Of a stretch of DNA of 64,000 bases, positions 42,881 to 51,034 are shown one piece after another. This stretch comes from Alsobacter metallidurans (lineage in GTDB: Bacteria > Pseudomonadota > Alphaproteobacteria > Rhizobiales > Beijerinckiaceae), in the NCBI RefSeq assembly GCF_014636935.1, contig NZ_BMES01000001.1, positions 2,175,782-2,239,781 of the forward strand. The letters are read 5' to 3'. The stretch's first letter is position 1; every line of letters begins with the position of its first letter. The notes below the pieces were generated by a model. It was not told the DNA's origin, did no database searches, and worked only from the letters and a program-made list of their open reading frames with translations. The position numbers and the translations under genes were made by a program.

Positions 42881-43633
42881 TTGAGCACCGAATCCGCCCC
42901 CAAGCCGACCATCCGCTTCCGCGGCCGCAACTTCCTGGCGCTCGTGGTCGCGCCCGATCCGCCGCTGGACGAGTGGCTCGCGCATCTCGATGACTGGCTC
43001 ACCCGCGCGCCGGCTTTTTTCAAGGGTCGCCCGGTGATCCTGGATCTGTCGGCGATGAAGGCCGAGCGCAGCGAAATTCCCGCCATCGTGGCGGCGGTGC
43101 AAGCGCGGAACGTCCGCGTCATGGGCGTTGATGGCGCCGACGTCGAATGGCTCGGCATCGGCACGCCGGCTCAGTTGCTGGGCGGCAAGGGTGATCCTGC
43201 GCCCGAGTTCCGCGCCGAGGGTTCGCCCGCAGCGGGCGTGGCAGCGGGCATTGTGGCCACGGCCCCCGAAATCAAGCCCGAGACGCCGCACGGGGAGGGT
43301 GATGCGACCTCTCTGGTGCTCGCCGAGCCGGTCCGGTCGGGTCAGCAGATCTACTTCCCCAGGGGCGACGTCACTGTGATCGGCGCGGTGCAATTTGGGG
43401 CCGAGATCGTCGCCGGCGGGTCCATTACGGTACACGGCCCCCTGCGCGGCCGCGCGATCGCGGGCGTCTCCGGCAACGCCAGGAGCCGCATTTTTTGCCG
43501 CCGCTTCGAGGCCGAGCTGCTGTCCATCGACGGCGTCTACAAAACTGCAGACGACGTCGACCCAGCTTTGATCGGCAAGCCCGCCCAGGCCTGGCTGGAA
43601 GGCGACACGCTCAGGACGGCCGTGCTCGACTGA
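42881..43633 (+). CDS. minC: Septum site-determining protein MinC
   Basis: A 250-residue MinC. The N-terminal FtsZ-inhibiting domain covers about 10-110 (IRFRGRNFLALVVAP, FFKGRPVILDLS). A linker of about 50 residues precedes the C-terminal beta-helix domain (about 145-230) with the diagnostic GDVTVIGAVQFGAEIVAGG and GPLRGRAIAG repeats and SIDGVY. The start is ambiguous: I chose the TTG at 42881, with GAGGA 8 bases upstream, over an in-frame start at 42800 that overlaps the terminator. minD and minE, usually directly downstream in this order, are absent: the next gene is on the opposite strand. Confidence 0.92.
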   Translation: MSTESAPKPTIRFRGRNFLALVVAPDPPLDEWLAHLDDWLTRAPAFFKGRPVILDLSAMKAERSEIPAIVAAVQARNVRVMGVDGADVEWLGIGTPAQLLGGKGDPAPEFRAEGSPAAGVAAGIVATAPEIKPETPHGEGDATSLVLAEPVRSGQQIYFPRGDVTVIGAVQFGAEIVAGGSITVHGPLRGRAIAGVSGNARSRIFCRRFEAELLSIDGVYKTADDVDPALIGKPAQAWLEGDTLRTAVLD

Positions 43634-43646
43634 AAGGCGCCCTCGC

Positions 43647-43754
43647 CGTCATTGCGAGCGCAGCGAAGCAATCCAGGAGCCGGGCGAAAGGGCTTCGGCC
43701 GAAACCGGCTTCACGCCCAGCCTCTGGATTGCTTCGCCTTCGGCTCCAATGACG
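43647..43754. repeat. Dispersed palindromic repeat element downstream of minC
   Basis: Two arms of about 30 bases (43647-43676 and 43724-43754) are inverted copies sharing CGTCATTG at the ends and CGAAGCAATCCAG inside. They are separated by 47 bases. I recognise this arm sequence as a highly repeated extragenic palindrome of alphaproteobacterial genomes. It lies between the convergent minC and livF and could also fold as a terminator. Confidence 0.75.
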
Positions 43755-43766
43755 GGAGGGTGGCCT

Positions 43767-44471
43767 TCAAAGCCCGAGATAAGCCTGCCGCACGCGGTCG
43801 TCGTTCAACAGCTCGGCGCCCGTGCCCGAGAGCGTGACGCGGCCGTTTTCCAGCACATAGGCGCGGGACGCGAGGCGCAGGGACACGGCGACATTCTGCT
43901 CCACCAGCACGCAGGTGAGGCCGGTCTTGTTGAGGTCCACCACGGTCGCCAGCACCTGCTGCACCATGGCGGGCGACAGGCCGAGCGAGGGTTCGTCGAA
44001 CATCACGAGCTCGGGTTCGCCCATCAGGCAGCGCGCGATGGCGAGCATCTGCTGCTCGCCGCCCGAAAGTGTGCCGGCCGCCTGCGCGTGCCGCTCCGCG
44101 AGGCGCGGGAACAGCGTCAGCATGCGGTCGAGGTTCTGCGCCCGGCGCGCCTTGGCGCGCGGCAGCATGGAGCCCATCAGCAGGTTCTCGCGCACCGATA
44201 GGGTCGGGAACACCTGCCGGCCTTCCGCGACCTGGCCGACGCCGAGATTGCACACGACGTGGCTCGGCTCGCCCGCGATGTCGCGCCCCTTCCACAGAAT
44301 GGACCCGCGCGAGGGCCGGAGCATGCCGCCGATGGCGCGGATCAGCGAGGTCTTGCCCGCGCCGTTCGCCCCCACGATGGCGACGATCGCGCCCTCGGGC
44401 GCGTCGAGGCTGACGCCGTCCAGCGCCTGCGCGTCGCCATAGCTCAGATCGAGGTCGCGCACCGACAGCAT
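43767..44471 (-). CDS. livF: LivF, branched-chain amino-acid-type ABC ATPase
   Basis: A 234-residue ATPase of the LivF group with Walker A GANGAGKTS near 34, the QVAEGRQVFPTLSVRENL segment typical of LivF, signature LSGGEQQML near 134 and Walker B VMFDEPSLGLSP near 154. It works with LivG, LivM and LivH to import branched-chain amino acids or related carboxylic compounds. Its ATG overlaps the livG stop (ATGA). It is the last gene of the livHMGF run. Confidence 0.93.
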   Translation of the reverse strand: MLSVRDLDLSYGDAQALDGVSLDAPEGAIVAIVGANGAGKTSLIRAIGGMLRPSRGSILWKGRDIAGEPSHVVCNLGVGQVAEGRQVFPTLSVRENLLMGSMLPRAKARRAQNLDRMLTLFPRLAERHAQAAGTLSGGEQQMLAIARCLMGEPELVMFDEPSLGLSPAMVQQVLATVVDLNKTGLTCVLVEQNVAVSLRLASRAYVLENGRVTLSGTGAELLNDDRVRQAYLGL

Positions 44472-45214
44472 CAGCCGAGCGCTCCTACCGCGTGGTCGGC
44501 CTGGCCGAGATAGGATTCGATCACGCGCGGGTCGCGGGTCACAACTTCCGGCGGGCCCTCCGCGATGGTGGCTCCGTGATGAAGGACGTGGATGCGGTTG
44601 GCCAGCGCCATCACGGCGCGCATCACGTGCTCGATGAGCACGATCGTCATGTTCTCATGGCGGTTGAGGTCCTTCAGCACCGCCACCATCCGGTCGGTTT
44701 CCGTCGGTCGCAGGCCGGCCATGACCTCGTCGAGCAGAAGCAGGCGCGGGTGGGTCGCCAGCGCCCGCGCGACCTCCAGCCGCTTGCGGTCCGGCAGTGT
44801 CAGCGAGCCGGCCTTCTGGGCGCGCTTGTCCCACAATTCGAGCCGCCTCAGCACGTCGCCGGCGGCCGCGCGCGCCTTATCGACGTCGTGCTCATGGAGA
44901 AGCGCGCCCACGATGGCGTTGTCCAGCACGCTAAGATGCGGGAACGGCCGCACGATCTGGAACGTCCTCGCGAGCCCGCGGCGGCAGATCGCGTCCGGCG
45001 CTGCGCCGTCGATGCGCTCGCCCGCAAACGCGATTTCGCCCGCCTCGGGCGCATAAACGCCCGCGATCAGATTGAACAGGGTCGTCTTGCCGGCGCCGTT
45101 GGGGCCGATCACCGCGAAGATTTCGCCGTCGTTCACGGTGAGCGAGACATGGTCCACGGCCAGCAGCCCGCGAAACCGCTTGGCGACGCCCCGGACTTCG
45201 AGCAGCGCGCTCAT
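44471..45214 (-). CDS. livG: LivG, branched-chain amino-acid-type ABC ATPase
   Basis: A 247-residue ATPase with Walker A GPNGAGKTT near 38, the LivG-type GLARTFQIVRPFPHLSVLDN and a Walker B RLLLLDEVMAGL near 165. The signature region is LTLPDRKRLE, lacking the standard SGG, an atypical form that LivG proteins tolerate. The ATG at 45214 overlaps the livM stop; the longer open frame upstream is a shadow of livM. Confidence 0.92.
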   Translation of the reverse strand: MSALLEVRGVAKRFRGLLAVDHVSLTVNDGEIFAVIGPNGAGKTTLFNLIAGVYAPEAGEIAFAGERIDGAAPDAICRRGLARTFQIVRPFPHLSVLDNAIVGALLHEHDVDKARAAAGDVLRRLELWDKRAQKAGSLTLPDRKRLEVARALATHPRLLLLDEVMAGLRPTETDRMVAVLKDLNRHENMTIVLIEHVMRAVMALANRIHVLHHGATIAEGPPEVVTRDPRVIESYLGQADHAVGALG

Positions 45215-46212
45215 ACGTCGCCCTCCGGCACGCCGAGGCGGCGCTTCAGCGCCGGCCAGAGCCCGTTGGGCGCGAGGATCACGATGGCCATCAGGCAGAC
45301 GCCGTAGAACACCGCCTTGGTTCCCGGCGCATTGAGCCCGAGCGCCCCCGTGATGGCGATCAACGCTTCCCCAAGCGGCGTCAGGATGAATGCTCCCAGC
45401 ACCGGGCCGAACAAGGTCCCGACCCCGCCCACGATCGGGGCGAGGATCATCTCGATCGAGCGCGAGATGTCGAAGACCTGCCCGGGAAACAGGTTGTTGT
45501 AGTAGAACGCATAGAACACGCCGCCGAGGCTCGTGAGCCCGGCCGAGATCAGCACGGCCGCCATGCGGGCCCGGAACACGTCGATCCCCAGCGCCCGGGC
45601 GGCTTCGGCGTCCTCGCGCACCGCCAGCCAGCGATAGCCGAGCCGTGAGGCGCGCAGAGCCGCACAAAGCACGAAGGCCGCCGTCGCCATCATGAGCGCC
45701 AGATAGTAGAAGAACAGCGGCCCGCCGCGCAGGTTGAACCAGGCCCCTGCCTCGGCGCTGACCGGCAGAAAGAGCCCGGCCGCGCCGCCCGTCCAGCCGA
45801 TATGGTCGAAGCCGATGCGCGCGACCTCCGCAAACGCGATCGTGAGCAGCGAGAAATAGACGCCTTCGATCCGAAACCGGAATCCCAGCCATCCGATGGC
45901 GGCGCCCACCGCAACTGACACGAACGCCGAGAGCCAGAGCCCTGCCCAGGGGCCGATCCCGAGCTTCACGAACAACGTAGCCGCCACATAGGCGCCGAGG
46001 CCGACATAAAGCGCGTGCCCGAGCGAAAGCAGGCCCGCGAAGCCCATCATGATGTTCCAGGCCTGCCCCACATAGGCGAACCAGAACACGAGGATCAGCA
46101 CCGAGGTGAGGTAACGATCGAGCGCAAGCGGCGCGGCCAGCAGCACGGCCAGCAGCAGCCCAAGCAGCAAGAGCGCCCGGGGAGGCGCCGTGCGAACGAG
46201 ACGAGTGATCAT
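45211..46212 (-). CDS. livM: LivM, branched-chain amino-acid-type ABC permease
   Basis: A 333-residue permease with about nine predicted helices, beginning MITRLVRTAPPRALLLLGLL. The family segments AWNIMMGFAGLLSLGHALYVG and RYRWLAVREDAEAARALGIDV-like loop (GYRWLAVREDAEAA) are present, as is GGVGTLFGPVLGAFIL near the C-terminus. It forms the channel with LivH. The ATG at 46212 overlaps the livH stop. Confidence 0.93.
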   Translation of the reverse strand: MITRLVRTAPPRALLLLGLLLAVLLAAPLALDRYLTSVLILVFWFAYVGQAWNIMMGFAGLLSLGHALYVGLGAYVAATLFVKLGIGPWAGLWLSAFVSVAVGAAIGWLGFRFRIEGVYFSLLTIAFAEVARIGFDHIGWTGGAAGLFLPVSAEAGAWFNLRGGPLFFYYLALMMATAAFVLCAALRASRLGYRWLAVREDAEAARALGIDVFRARMAAVLISAGLTSLGGVFYAFYYNNLFPGQVFDISRSIEMILAPIVGGVGTLFGPVLGAFILTPLGEALIAITGALGLNAPGTKAVFYGVCLMAIVILAPNGLWPALKRRLGVPEGDV

Positions 46213-47096
46213 GCGGCGCGCCGCCCCATAAGGCCCTGCGGGCGAAAGGCCAGAACCAGCACCAGCAGCGCGAAAGACACCATGCTCTTCATTGAAGGGG
46301 CGACCACCACGCTGGCGAGCGCCTCGGCGACGCCGATCAGGAGCCCGCCCGCAAGCGCGCCCGCCATGGAGCCGAGCCCGCCGATGATCACGATCGTGAA
46401 CGCCAGTAGCGTGAACGACGGCGCGAGCATGGGGGTGACGTCGGTGAGCGCCACCATCAGCGACCCGGCCGCGCCCACGCAGGCAAGGCCGATCGCGAAG
46501 GTGAGGGCGTAGAGGCGCTTCACGTCGAGCCCTACCACCGCCGCGCCCACCAGATTGTCCGCGCAGGCCCGGATGGCCGCCCCGGTCAACGTGAATCGGA
46601 AGAAGGCGAACAGCAGCCCGCAAACTGCGAGCGCCGCAAGCGCTGCGTAGACCCGTACCTTGTCGACGATGATCTCGCCCGCGAAGCCCGTGGGCACGAA
46701 CCAGCTATCGAAGGAATAGGGCAGGTTGGCGTGCCGGGCGTCCGGCCCGAAGATCATCAGGAGGCCGTTGACCATGATGATCGCCAGCCCAACCAGCAGA
46801 ATGAACTGGTCGTGCTCCGGCCGGGTGATGAACGGGTTGATGAGCACCCGCTGCAGGCCATAGCCGATCACGAAGAACAAGGCTGCGATCGGAGCCATGG
46901 CCAGAAAGGGATCGAGGTTGAACGCCGTAAACAGCACAAACGCGGCGTACATGCCCAGCACGGCGAATTCGCCATGCGCGAAGTTGACCACCCGGACGAC
47001 GCCGAAGATCACCGAAAGCCCGAGCGCCATCAGGCCATAGACGAGGCCGGTCAGGACGCCCTGGAGCAGGACTTCGAGGTATAGGGGGAGGGACAT
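46209..47096 (-). CDS. livH: LivH, branched-chain amino-acid-type ABC permease
   Basis: A 295-residue permease with about eight helices. Diagnostic segments are LTGLVYGLMALGLSVIFGVV, VNFAHGEFAVLGMY and IIGGLGSMAGALAGGLLIG. It heads the livHMGF run, with a 170-base divergent gap to the small secreted protein gene on the other side. No binding-protein gene adjoins it; the likely partner lies at 51035-52270 on the same strand. Confidence 0.94.
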   Translation of the reverse strand: MSLPLYLEVLLQGVLTGLVYGLMALGLSVIFGVVRVVNFAHGEFAVLGMYAAFVLFTAFNLDPFLAMAPIAALFFVIGYGLQRVLINPFITRPEHDQFILLVGLAIIMVNGLLMIFGPDARHANLPYSFDSWFVPTGFAGEIIVDKVRVYAALAALAVCGLLFAFFRFTLTGAAIRACADNLVGAAVVGLDVKRLYALTFAIGLACVGAAGSLMVALTDVTPMLAPSFTLLAFTIVIIGGLGSMAGALAGGLLIGVAEALASVVVAPSMKSMVSFALLVLVLAFRPQGLMGRRAA

Positions 47097-47268
47097 CGCT
47101 ATGAACGGATGGGTGTGTGGCTGGCGGAACGCGCCTCATGCGCCGATCGGCGCGCGAAGGCAAGCCGGGCGGGGCCGGTCGGGAGCGGTTTTGCAACCCG
47201 GAATAGCGCCCCGGGCTCGCCAAGATCGCGCAAGATGATATGGATGCGTTCGCAAAGGAGTTTTCTCG

Positions 47269-47586
47269 ATGCGCTTCACCGCTCCCGTTCTGGCCCTCGC
47301 ATTGTGCGGCTTCATTGCGGCCCCGGCCGCCGCCCAGCAGCTTGGCGCGCCACTAAGCGCCACACCCGCGACGCAGAAGCCCGCCAAGCCGGCCGCCAAA
47401 GCCGCAAAGCCGACCGCGAAGGCGCAGGCCGCGGCGCAGACGGCGGGCCGTCAGCCCAAATGGGAAGATGCGCCGATGCCCACGCCGTTGCCCGAGAAGG
47501 ATCCCAACCCGAGCTGGCCGACAGGCAAGGGCGGCATGCGCCCCACCATGGGGTCAGGCGGCGGCGGGATGGCGCTCGGGTTCTGA
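47269..47586 (+). CDS. Small secreted Ala/Lys/Pro-rich protein
   Basis: A 105-residue protein with a signal peptide (about residues 1-23, ending PAAAQQ). A low-complexity region of Ala, Lys and Pro at 35-60 follows, then a conserved-looking tail with WEDAPMPTPLPEKDPNPSWP and a terminal Gly-rich GSGGGGMALGF. AAGGAG precedes the ATG. Its 3' end overlaps the 3' end of the convergent CapK-like gene by 33 bases. No family recognised; periplasmic location inferred. Confidence 0.7.
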   Translation: MRFTAPVLALALCGFIAAPAAAQQLGAPLSATPATQKPAKPAAKAAKPTAKAQAAAQTAGRQPKWEDAPMPTPLPEKDPNPSWPTGKGGMRPTMGSGGGGMALGF

Positions 47587-48876
47587 GATCAACTGCGCCG
47601 GCTCGATCTGGCGCCCGCGCACGTCCACGAAGAGCGGCGCCTTGCCGTTTGGGAGTCTAAACGGCGCATCGGCGACGAGCCATTCCACGCCGACGCTGGC
47701 GGGCAGCTTCTGCCGCAGATTGCTGAGCGCGACCGCGCGCGTCGCGGCGCAGAAGCCTTCGGCCTGCGTGACATGAAGGCGCACCCGGTTCGGCCCGACC
47801 TGAAGAACCTGGACGCTTGCGGCCCCCGGCACGCCACGCGGCACGTGGTTGAGGCCGATGATGCGCGTCCCGTCCGGCAGCTCCACATATTCGGATTGCC
47901 GTCCGGTCAGCCCAGCGAACGGCGCAACGCCCAGCCGGACGAGACGGAGCCGCTCCGCGCTGGTGTCCGGACCGAGGTCCGCGAGATCGCCCGTGTCGTA
48001 GCGCAGCAGGATTTGCGCCCGGTTCCTGAGCGACGTCCCGACGATGTGCGCACCGTCCTCGGCCGCCGCGAACTCGACAAATCCGTAGTCGGGCCTAACC
48101 CAGTACTCGCCATCGTTGAGCGACCAAGCGGCGCAAACACGCTCGGCCTGCCCGTAGAAGTCCAGCAGATCGGCCCCGAACGCCCTTTTCACGCGGGCTC
48201 GCAGGCCACTGGGCAACTGCTCTGACGAGGTGAACACGAGCCCGATAGGAGGGCCGCCGCCGGCTTCCTCGGCGAGCCGGGTGAGCTGGTCCAGCGCGGA
48301 CGGGTAGGCATGGAGCACGCCCGGCCGCTCGCGTTCAAGAAACGCCGCGTATGCGGGGTAGTTGGCGCGGGAGAGGTGGTGGGCCGATAGCAGTGTGCGC
48401 CCCGGTCCGACCGCGCGCCAGAAAGGTGGAGCGGTTTCATCCACCGGCTTGATTACGTCCCCGCGTAGCGTGACGCTGCGGTTCGCGACCCCACCCGCCA
48501 GCGCGACAAGGTGGTCGACCATGGCCTGCTCGAATACGATCTGGCCCGGTGACCTGCGCAAGCGCAGGGGCTGGCCGGTCGTTCCGCCGGTGGCTGCCGG
48601 AGCGCCGACGCCGCGGCGGGCGTAGTGGGCTTCGCGCCCGCGCATGTCGGACTTCTCCAAAACGGGCAGTTGGGCGAGCGTTTCCGCGGCGGGATAGGCC
48701 GCCAGTTCACGCGCGTTGGCCTGCACGCGTCGGAGCAACCGGTCCTGCATGTCCTCGCGCTGGCCGGCGTCCATGGCCTCCACAGCCTCGATGGCGCGGC
48801 GGGCGCGGCCGTAGAGCACGGGCGGGCGTCGAGCCAGCCGGTCGAACAACGCTGAGCGGCGAAGAACGTGCAACAT
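47554..48876 (-). CDS. CapK/PaaK-like adenylate-forming enzyme
   Basis: A 440-residue protein of the phenylacetate-CoA ligase-like family that includes CapK of capsule loci. The phosphate-binding Gly/Thr-rich loop ATGGTTGQPLRLRR lies near residue 100, an FYGQAERV motif near 240 matches the A4/A5 aromatic motif, and LLRYDTGDL near 290 is the ATP-ribose aspartate motif. The acyl or amino substrate is not evident. I chose the ATG at 48876, with GGAGG 10 bases upstream, over a TTG 12 codons earlier. The neighbouring heparinase-like gene suggests a surface polysaccharide role. Confidence 0.85.
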   Translation of the reverse strand: MLHVLRRSALFDRLARRPPVLYGRARRAIEAVEAMDAGQREDMQDRLLRRVQANARELAAYPAAETLAQLPVLEKSDMRGREAHYARRGVGAPAATGGTTGQPLRLRRSPGQIVFEQAMVDHLVALAGGVANRSVTLRGDVIKPVDETAPPFWRAVGPGRTLLSAHHLSRANYPAYAAFLERERPGVLHAYPSALDQLTRLAEEAGGGPPIGLVFTSSEQLPSGLRARVKRAFGADLLDFYGQAERVCAAWSLNDGEYWVRPDYGFVEFAAAEDGAHIVGTSLRNRAQILLRYDTGDLADLGPDTSAERLRLVRLGVAPFAGLTGRQSEYVELPDGTRIIGLNHVPRGVPGAASVQVLQVGPNRVRLHVTQAEGFCAATRAVALSNLRQKLPASVGVEWLVADAPFRLPNGKAPLFVDVRGRQIEPAQLISEPERHPAAA

Positions 48877-48981
48877 CGGGACGGAACCTCCGGGCTGGCC
48901 GAACTCTCGCAAGCCCGGGGCCGACCGGAGATGTGCCGTCGCGATACAACCTCTAGTTGTAGAACTCCGGCTGACGAGGCT

Positions 48982-50934
48982 TCAGCTGACCGGCAGCACC
49001 CGCAACTGCGTCCGGAGCGGCTGCCGGAGGGCGGCCGTCGTCGTGTGGATCACGACGGCCTGCCCGCCCTCCAGCGCGTTGAACGCCGGCGAGAACCAGG
49101 GAGGATCCGCGACGGTGCCGGCTTCCAGCGCAATGCGAACGGGAGCAGCCGGCCTGATGGCCAGCAGTGGCCCACCGTCGTCGTGCACGACGGCGTGATC
49201 GGCCTTGATCTCGATGCGCAAGGCTGGATGGATATGGAACCTGATCGCGACGGGCCGGTCCGGGCCCGATCCGATCAGGCGATCGGTGACCAGATGTCCG
49301 TCGTCGTCCGGCTCGATCTGGCGTTCGTGCCGGAAGCCGAAGCGTTTCTCATAGCCGCCATGAGACGCTCGGATGCGCCAGACGTCGCCAGGCAAGCGCT
49401 CGTCGAGATTGGCGTCCGTCTTCATGCGCCAGTTGAATGCACCGGAGACAAGGCTCTGAGACCTCCCGTCAATCACCAGCGTGCTGTGCGCGGCTGAGGA
49501 GCGCAGCCAAGCGCGAACCTCGCCGCCGCCGGAATACAGGTAGGTCCCGCTGTCGACGATCACAGGTCGGCCGTCGATATGAAGCCAGAGAGCCAGCGCG
49601 TCGGCGTGGCCATGCGCCGCGATGGATAGGAACCCCAATGGCCCATGGTCAAACGCCAGCATCGTGCGCCGGCCGGCCGCTGCGCCCGAAGCAAACGTCA
49701 TCCCGCCGTGCGGAAATACCTGGACGCCGTCGGGCGCAGCGCCGCCTGCGGGCGGGCTGCCGAACAGGAGATCCCGCCAGTGCGGGTCGCGCTCGGGCGG
49801 GCTGAGTTCTGGCGCGTCCAGCACGCCTGCCAGGCCGGCGAGCACGGAAGCGGCATAGCGCGGCTCGCGATCTGGCGGGCAGGCCAGTACGCGGCCCTCG
49901 TCGTCGTCGCCGATATGGGGCGCGTGGCCGTCGTGGTCGAGCGCATGGCGGAGCGCGTCGCCGGCCCTGCGCAGGCGGACGATGCATTCCGGCGGCAGCG
50001 GATCCCCGGCGTCCGCCAGGAGCGTCGCGCCGAGCGCCAGCATCTCCAGCGTGAAGGCCGTGTAGGTGGGCGACTGTTCGGCACCCCACCCGTCGGCGTG
50101 GAACTGGCTACCCGTCGCGTCAACGAGTATGCCGCGGCCTTCGGCGCGCCAATGCGGGGCCTCAGCGAGGTCCGGGGCCAATAGGGCGGCGACAAGCAGA
50201 CCGAGCCCTTCGGCCACCAGATGGTTGTTGGCCGACGAGAACCGCGACGGAAAGCGCGCCAGCCAGAAACCGTGCGCGGCGACCAGCGCCCGAATGCGCC
50301 GGCGGTCCTCCGGCGAAAGCGCTTCCCCGGCGGCCGCGACCACGAGCGCGACGCTGACGAGTCGCAGGGCGAGTTCGATGCCCGAGTACCAGTTCACGCC
50401 CTGGAAGGGCGGGTTGCCGTCCATCCACGACCGCAGCACGCCGAGGCAGAAGGCGGCGGCCTCGGGATCGCGCTTCTGGATCGCCAGGGCTGCGACGGGG
50501 TGCAGGGCCTGCAGCCGGCTGAGCTCGAAGGCGAACTTCACGTCGCCGCGCCCCTTGGCGTGGCGGAAATCGACGTCGAAGCAATAGGTCGAGGGCGAGG
50601 ACCAGGGCGCCCCCGATACGGGGTCGATCGCCCAAATCGCGGGCTCGAAGCGGGTAGGCGGCCACATCTGGCCCAGGAGCGAGAGCCGGCCGTCGCGGGC
50701 CGCCGCGGCCGCTGTTTGCATTCGTGAGGGCAGCGGCTCCGGCCATCCTCCCCGCAGGCGGGTGAAGATCGGCAGGAAGGCCAGCACGCCATCCTGGCGG
50801 TCGAAGCCGTCCCAACCCGCCGCATAGCCTCGCGAGCGGGCGCGCTTCCATTGCTCGCCGAAGCGATGCAGCACTTCGGCGGGGCTCATGGCCCGCAGAC
50901 GTTGCGCGTACCAGCGGAAACGATCGAGTGTCAC
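48982..50934 (-). CDS. Heparinase II/III family polysaccharide lyase-like protein
   Basis: A 650-residue protein. An N-terminal alpha/alpha-toroid region covers about 1-370 (starting RFRWYAQRLRAMSPAEVLHR, with NNHLVAEGLGLLVAALL). A C-terminal beta-sandwich of heparinase II/III type covers about 385-640 with FLSIAAHGHADALALWLHIDG and YLYSGGGEVR. No signal peptide is visible. Related genes sit in exopolysaccharide loci of Hyphomicrobiales. The GTG start at 50934 has GGAGAA upstream. It lies upstream of the CapK-like gene on the same strand. Confidence 0.88.
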   Translation of the reverse strand: MTLDRFRWYAQRLRAMSPAEVLHRFGEQWKRARSRGYAAGWDGFDRQDGVLAFLPIFTRLRGGWPEPLPSRMQTAAAAARDGRLSLLGQMWPPTRFEPAIWAIDPVSGAPWSSPSTYCFDVDFRHAKGRGDVKFAFELSRLQALHPVAALAIQKRDPEAAAFCLGVLRSWMDGNPPFQGVNWYSGIELALRLVSVALVVAAAGEALSPEDRRRIRALVAAHGFWLARFPSRFSSANNHLVAEGLGLLVAALLAPDLAEAPHWRAEGRGILVDATGSQFHADGWGAEQSPTYTAFTLEMLALGATLLADAGDPLPPECIVRLRRAGDALRHALDHDGHAPHIGDDDEGRVLACPPDREPRYAASVLAGLAGVLDAPELSPPERDPHWRDLLFGSPPAGGAAPDGVQVFPHGGMTFASGAAAGRRTMLAFDHGPLGFLSIAAHGHADALALWLHIDGRPVIVDSGTYLYSGGGEVRAWLRSSAAHSTLVIDGRSQSLVSGAFNWRMKTDANLDERLPGDVWRIRASHGGYEKRFGFRHERQIEPDDDGHLVTDRLIGSGPDRPVAIRFHIHPALRIEIKADHAVVHDDGGPLLAIRPAAPVRIALEAGTVADPPWFSPAFNALEGGQAVVIHTTTAALRQPLRTQLRVLPVS

Positions 50935-51034
50935 GGGGTTCTCCGGCGCAACTCCAGAGAGCAGCGCCGGGGTAACGTCGACCTTAACGGGCGGCAGGCT
51001 GGGCCAGCCTTCCGCCGCATATGGTTTGCCAATC

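Noticed and set aside
44069-44413. Plus-strand frames opposite livF and livG
   Set aside because: They are antisense to conserved ABC ATPase motifs and show no family features.
47097-47268. Possible tRNA or small RNA in the divergent gap between livH and the secreted-protein gene
   Set aside because: Several GC-rich inverted segments exist but no cloverleaf, T-loop motif or promoter-terminator pair could be found.
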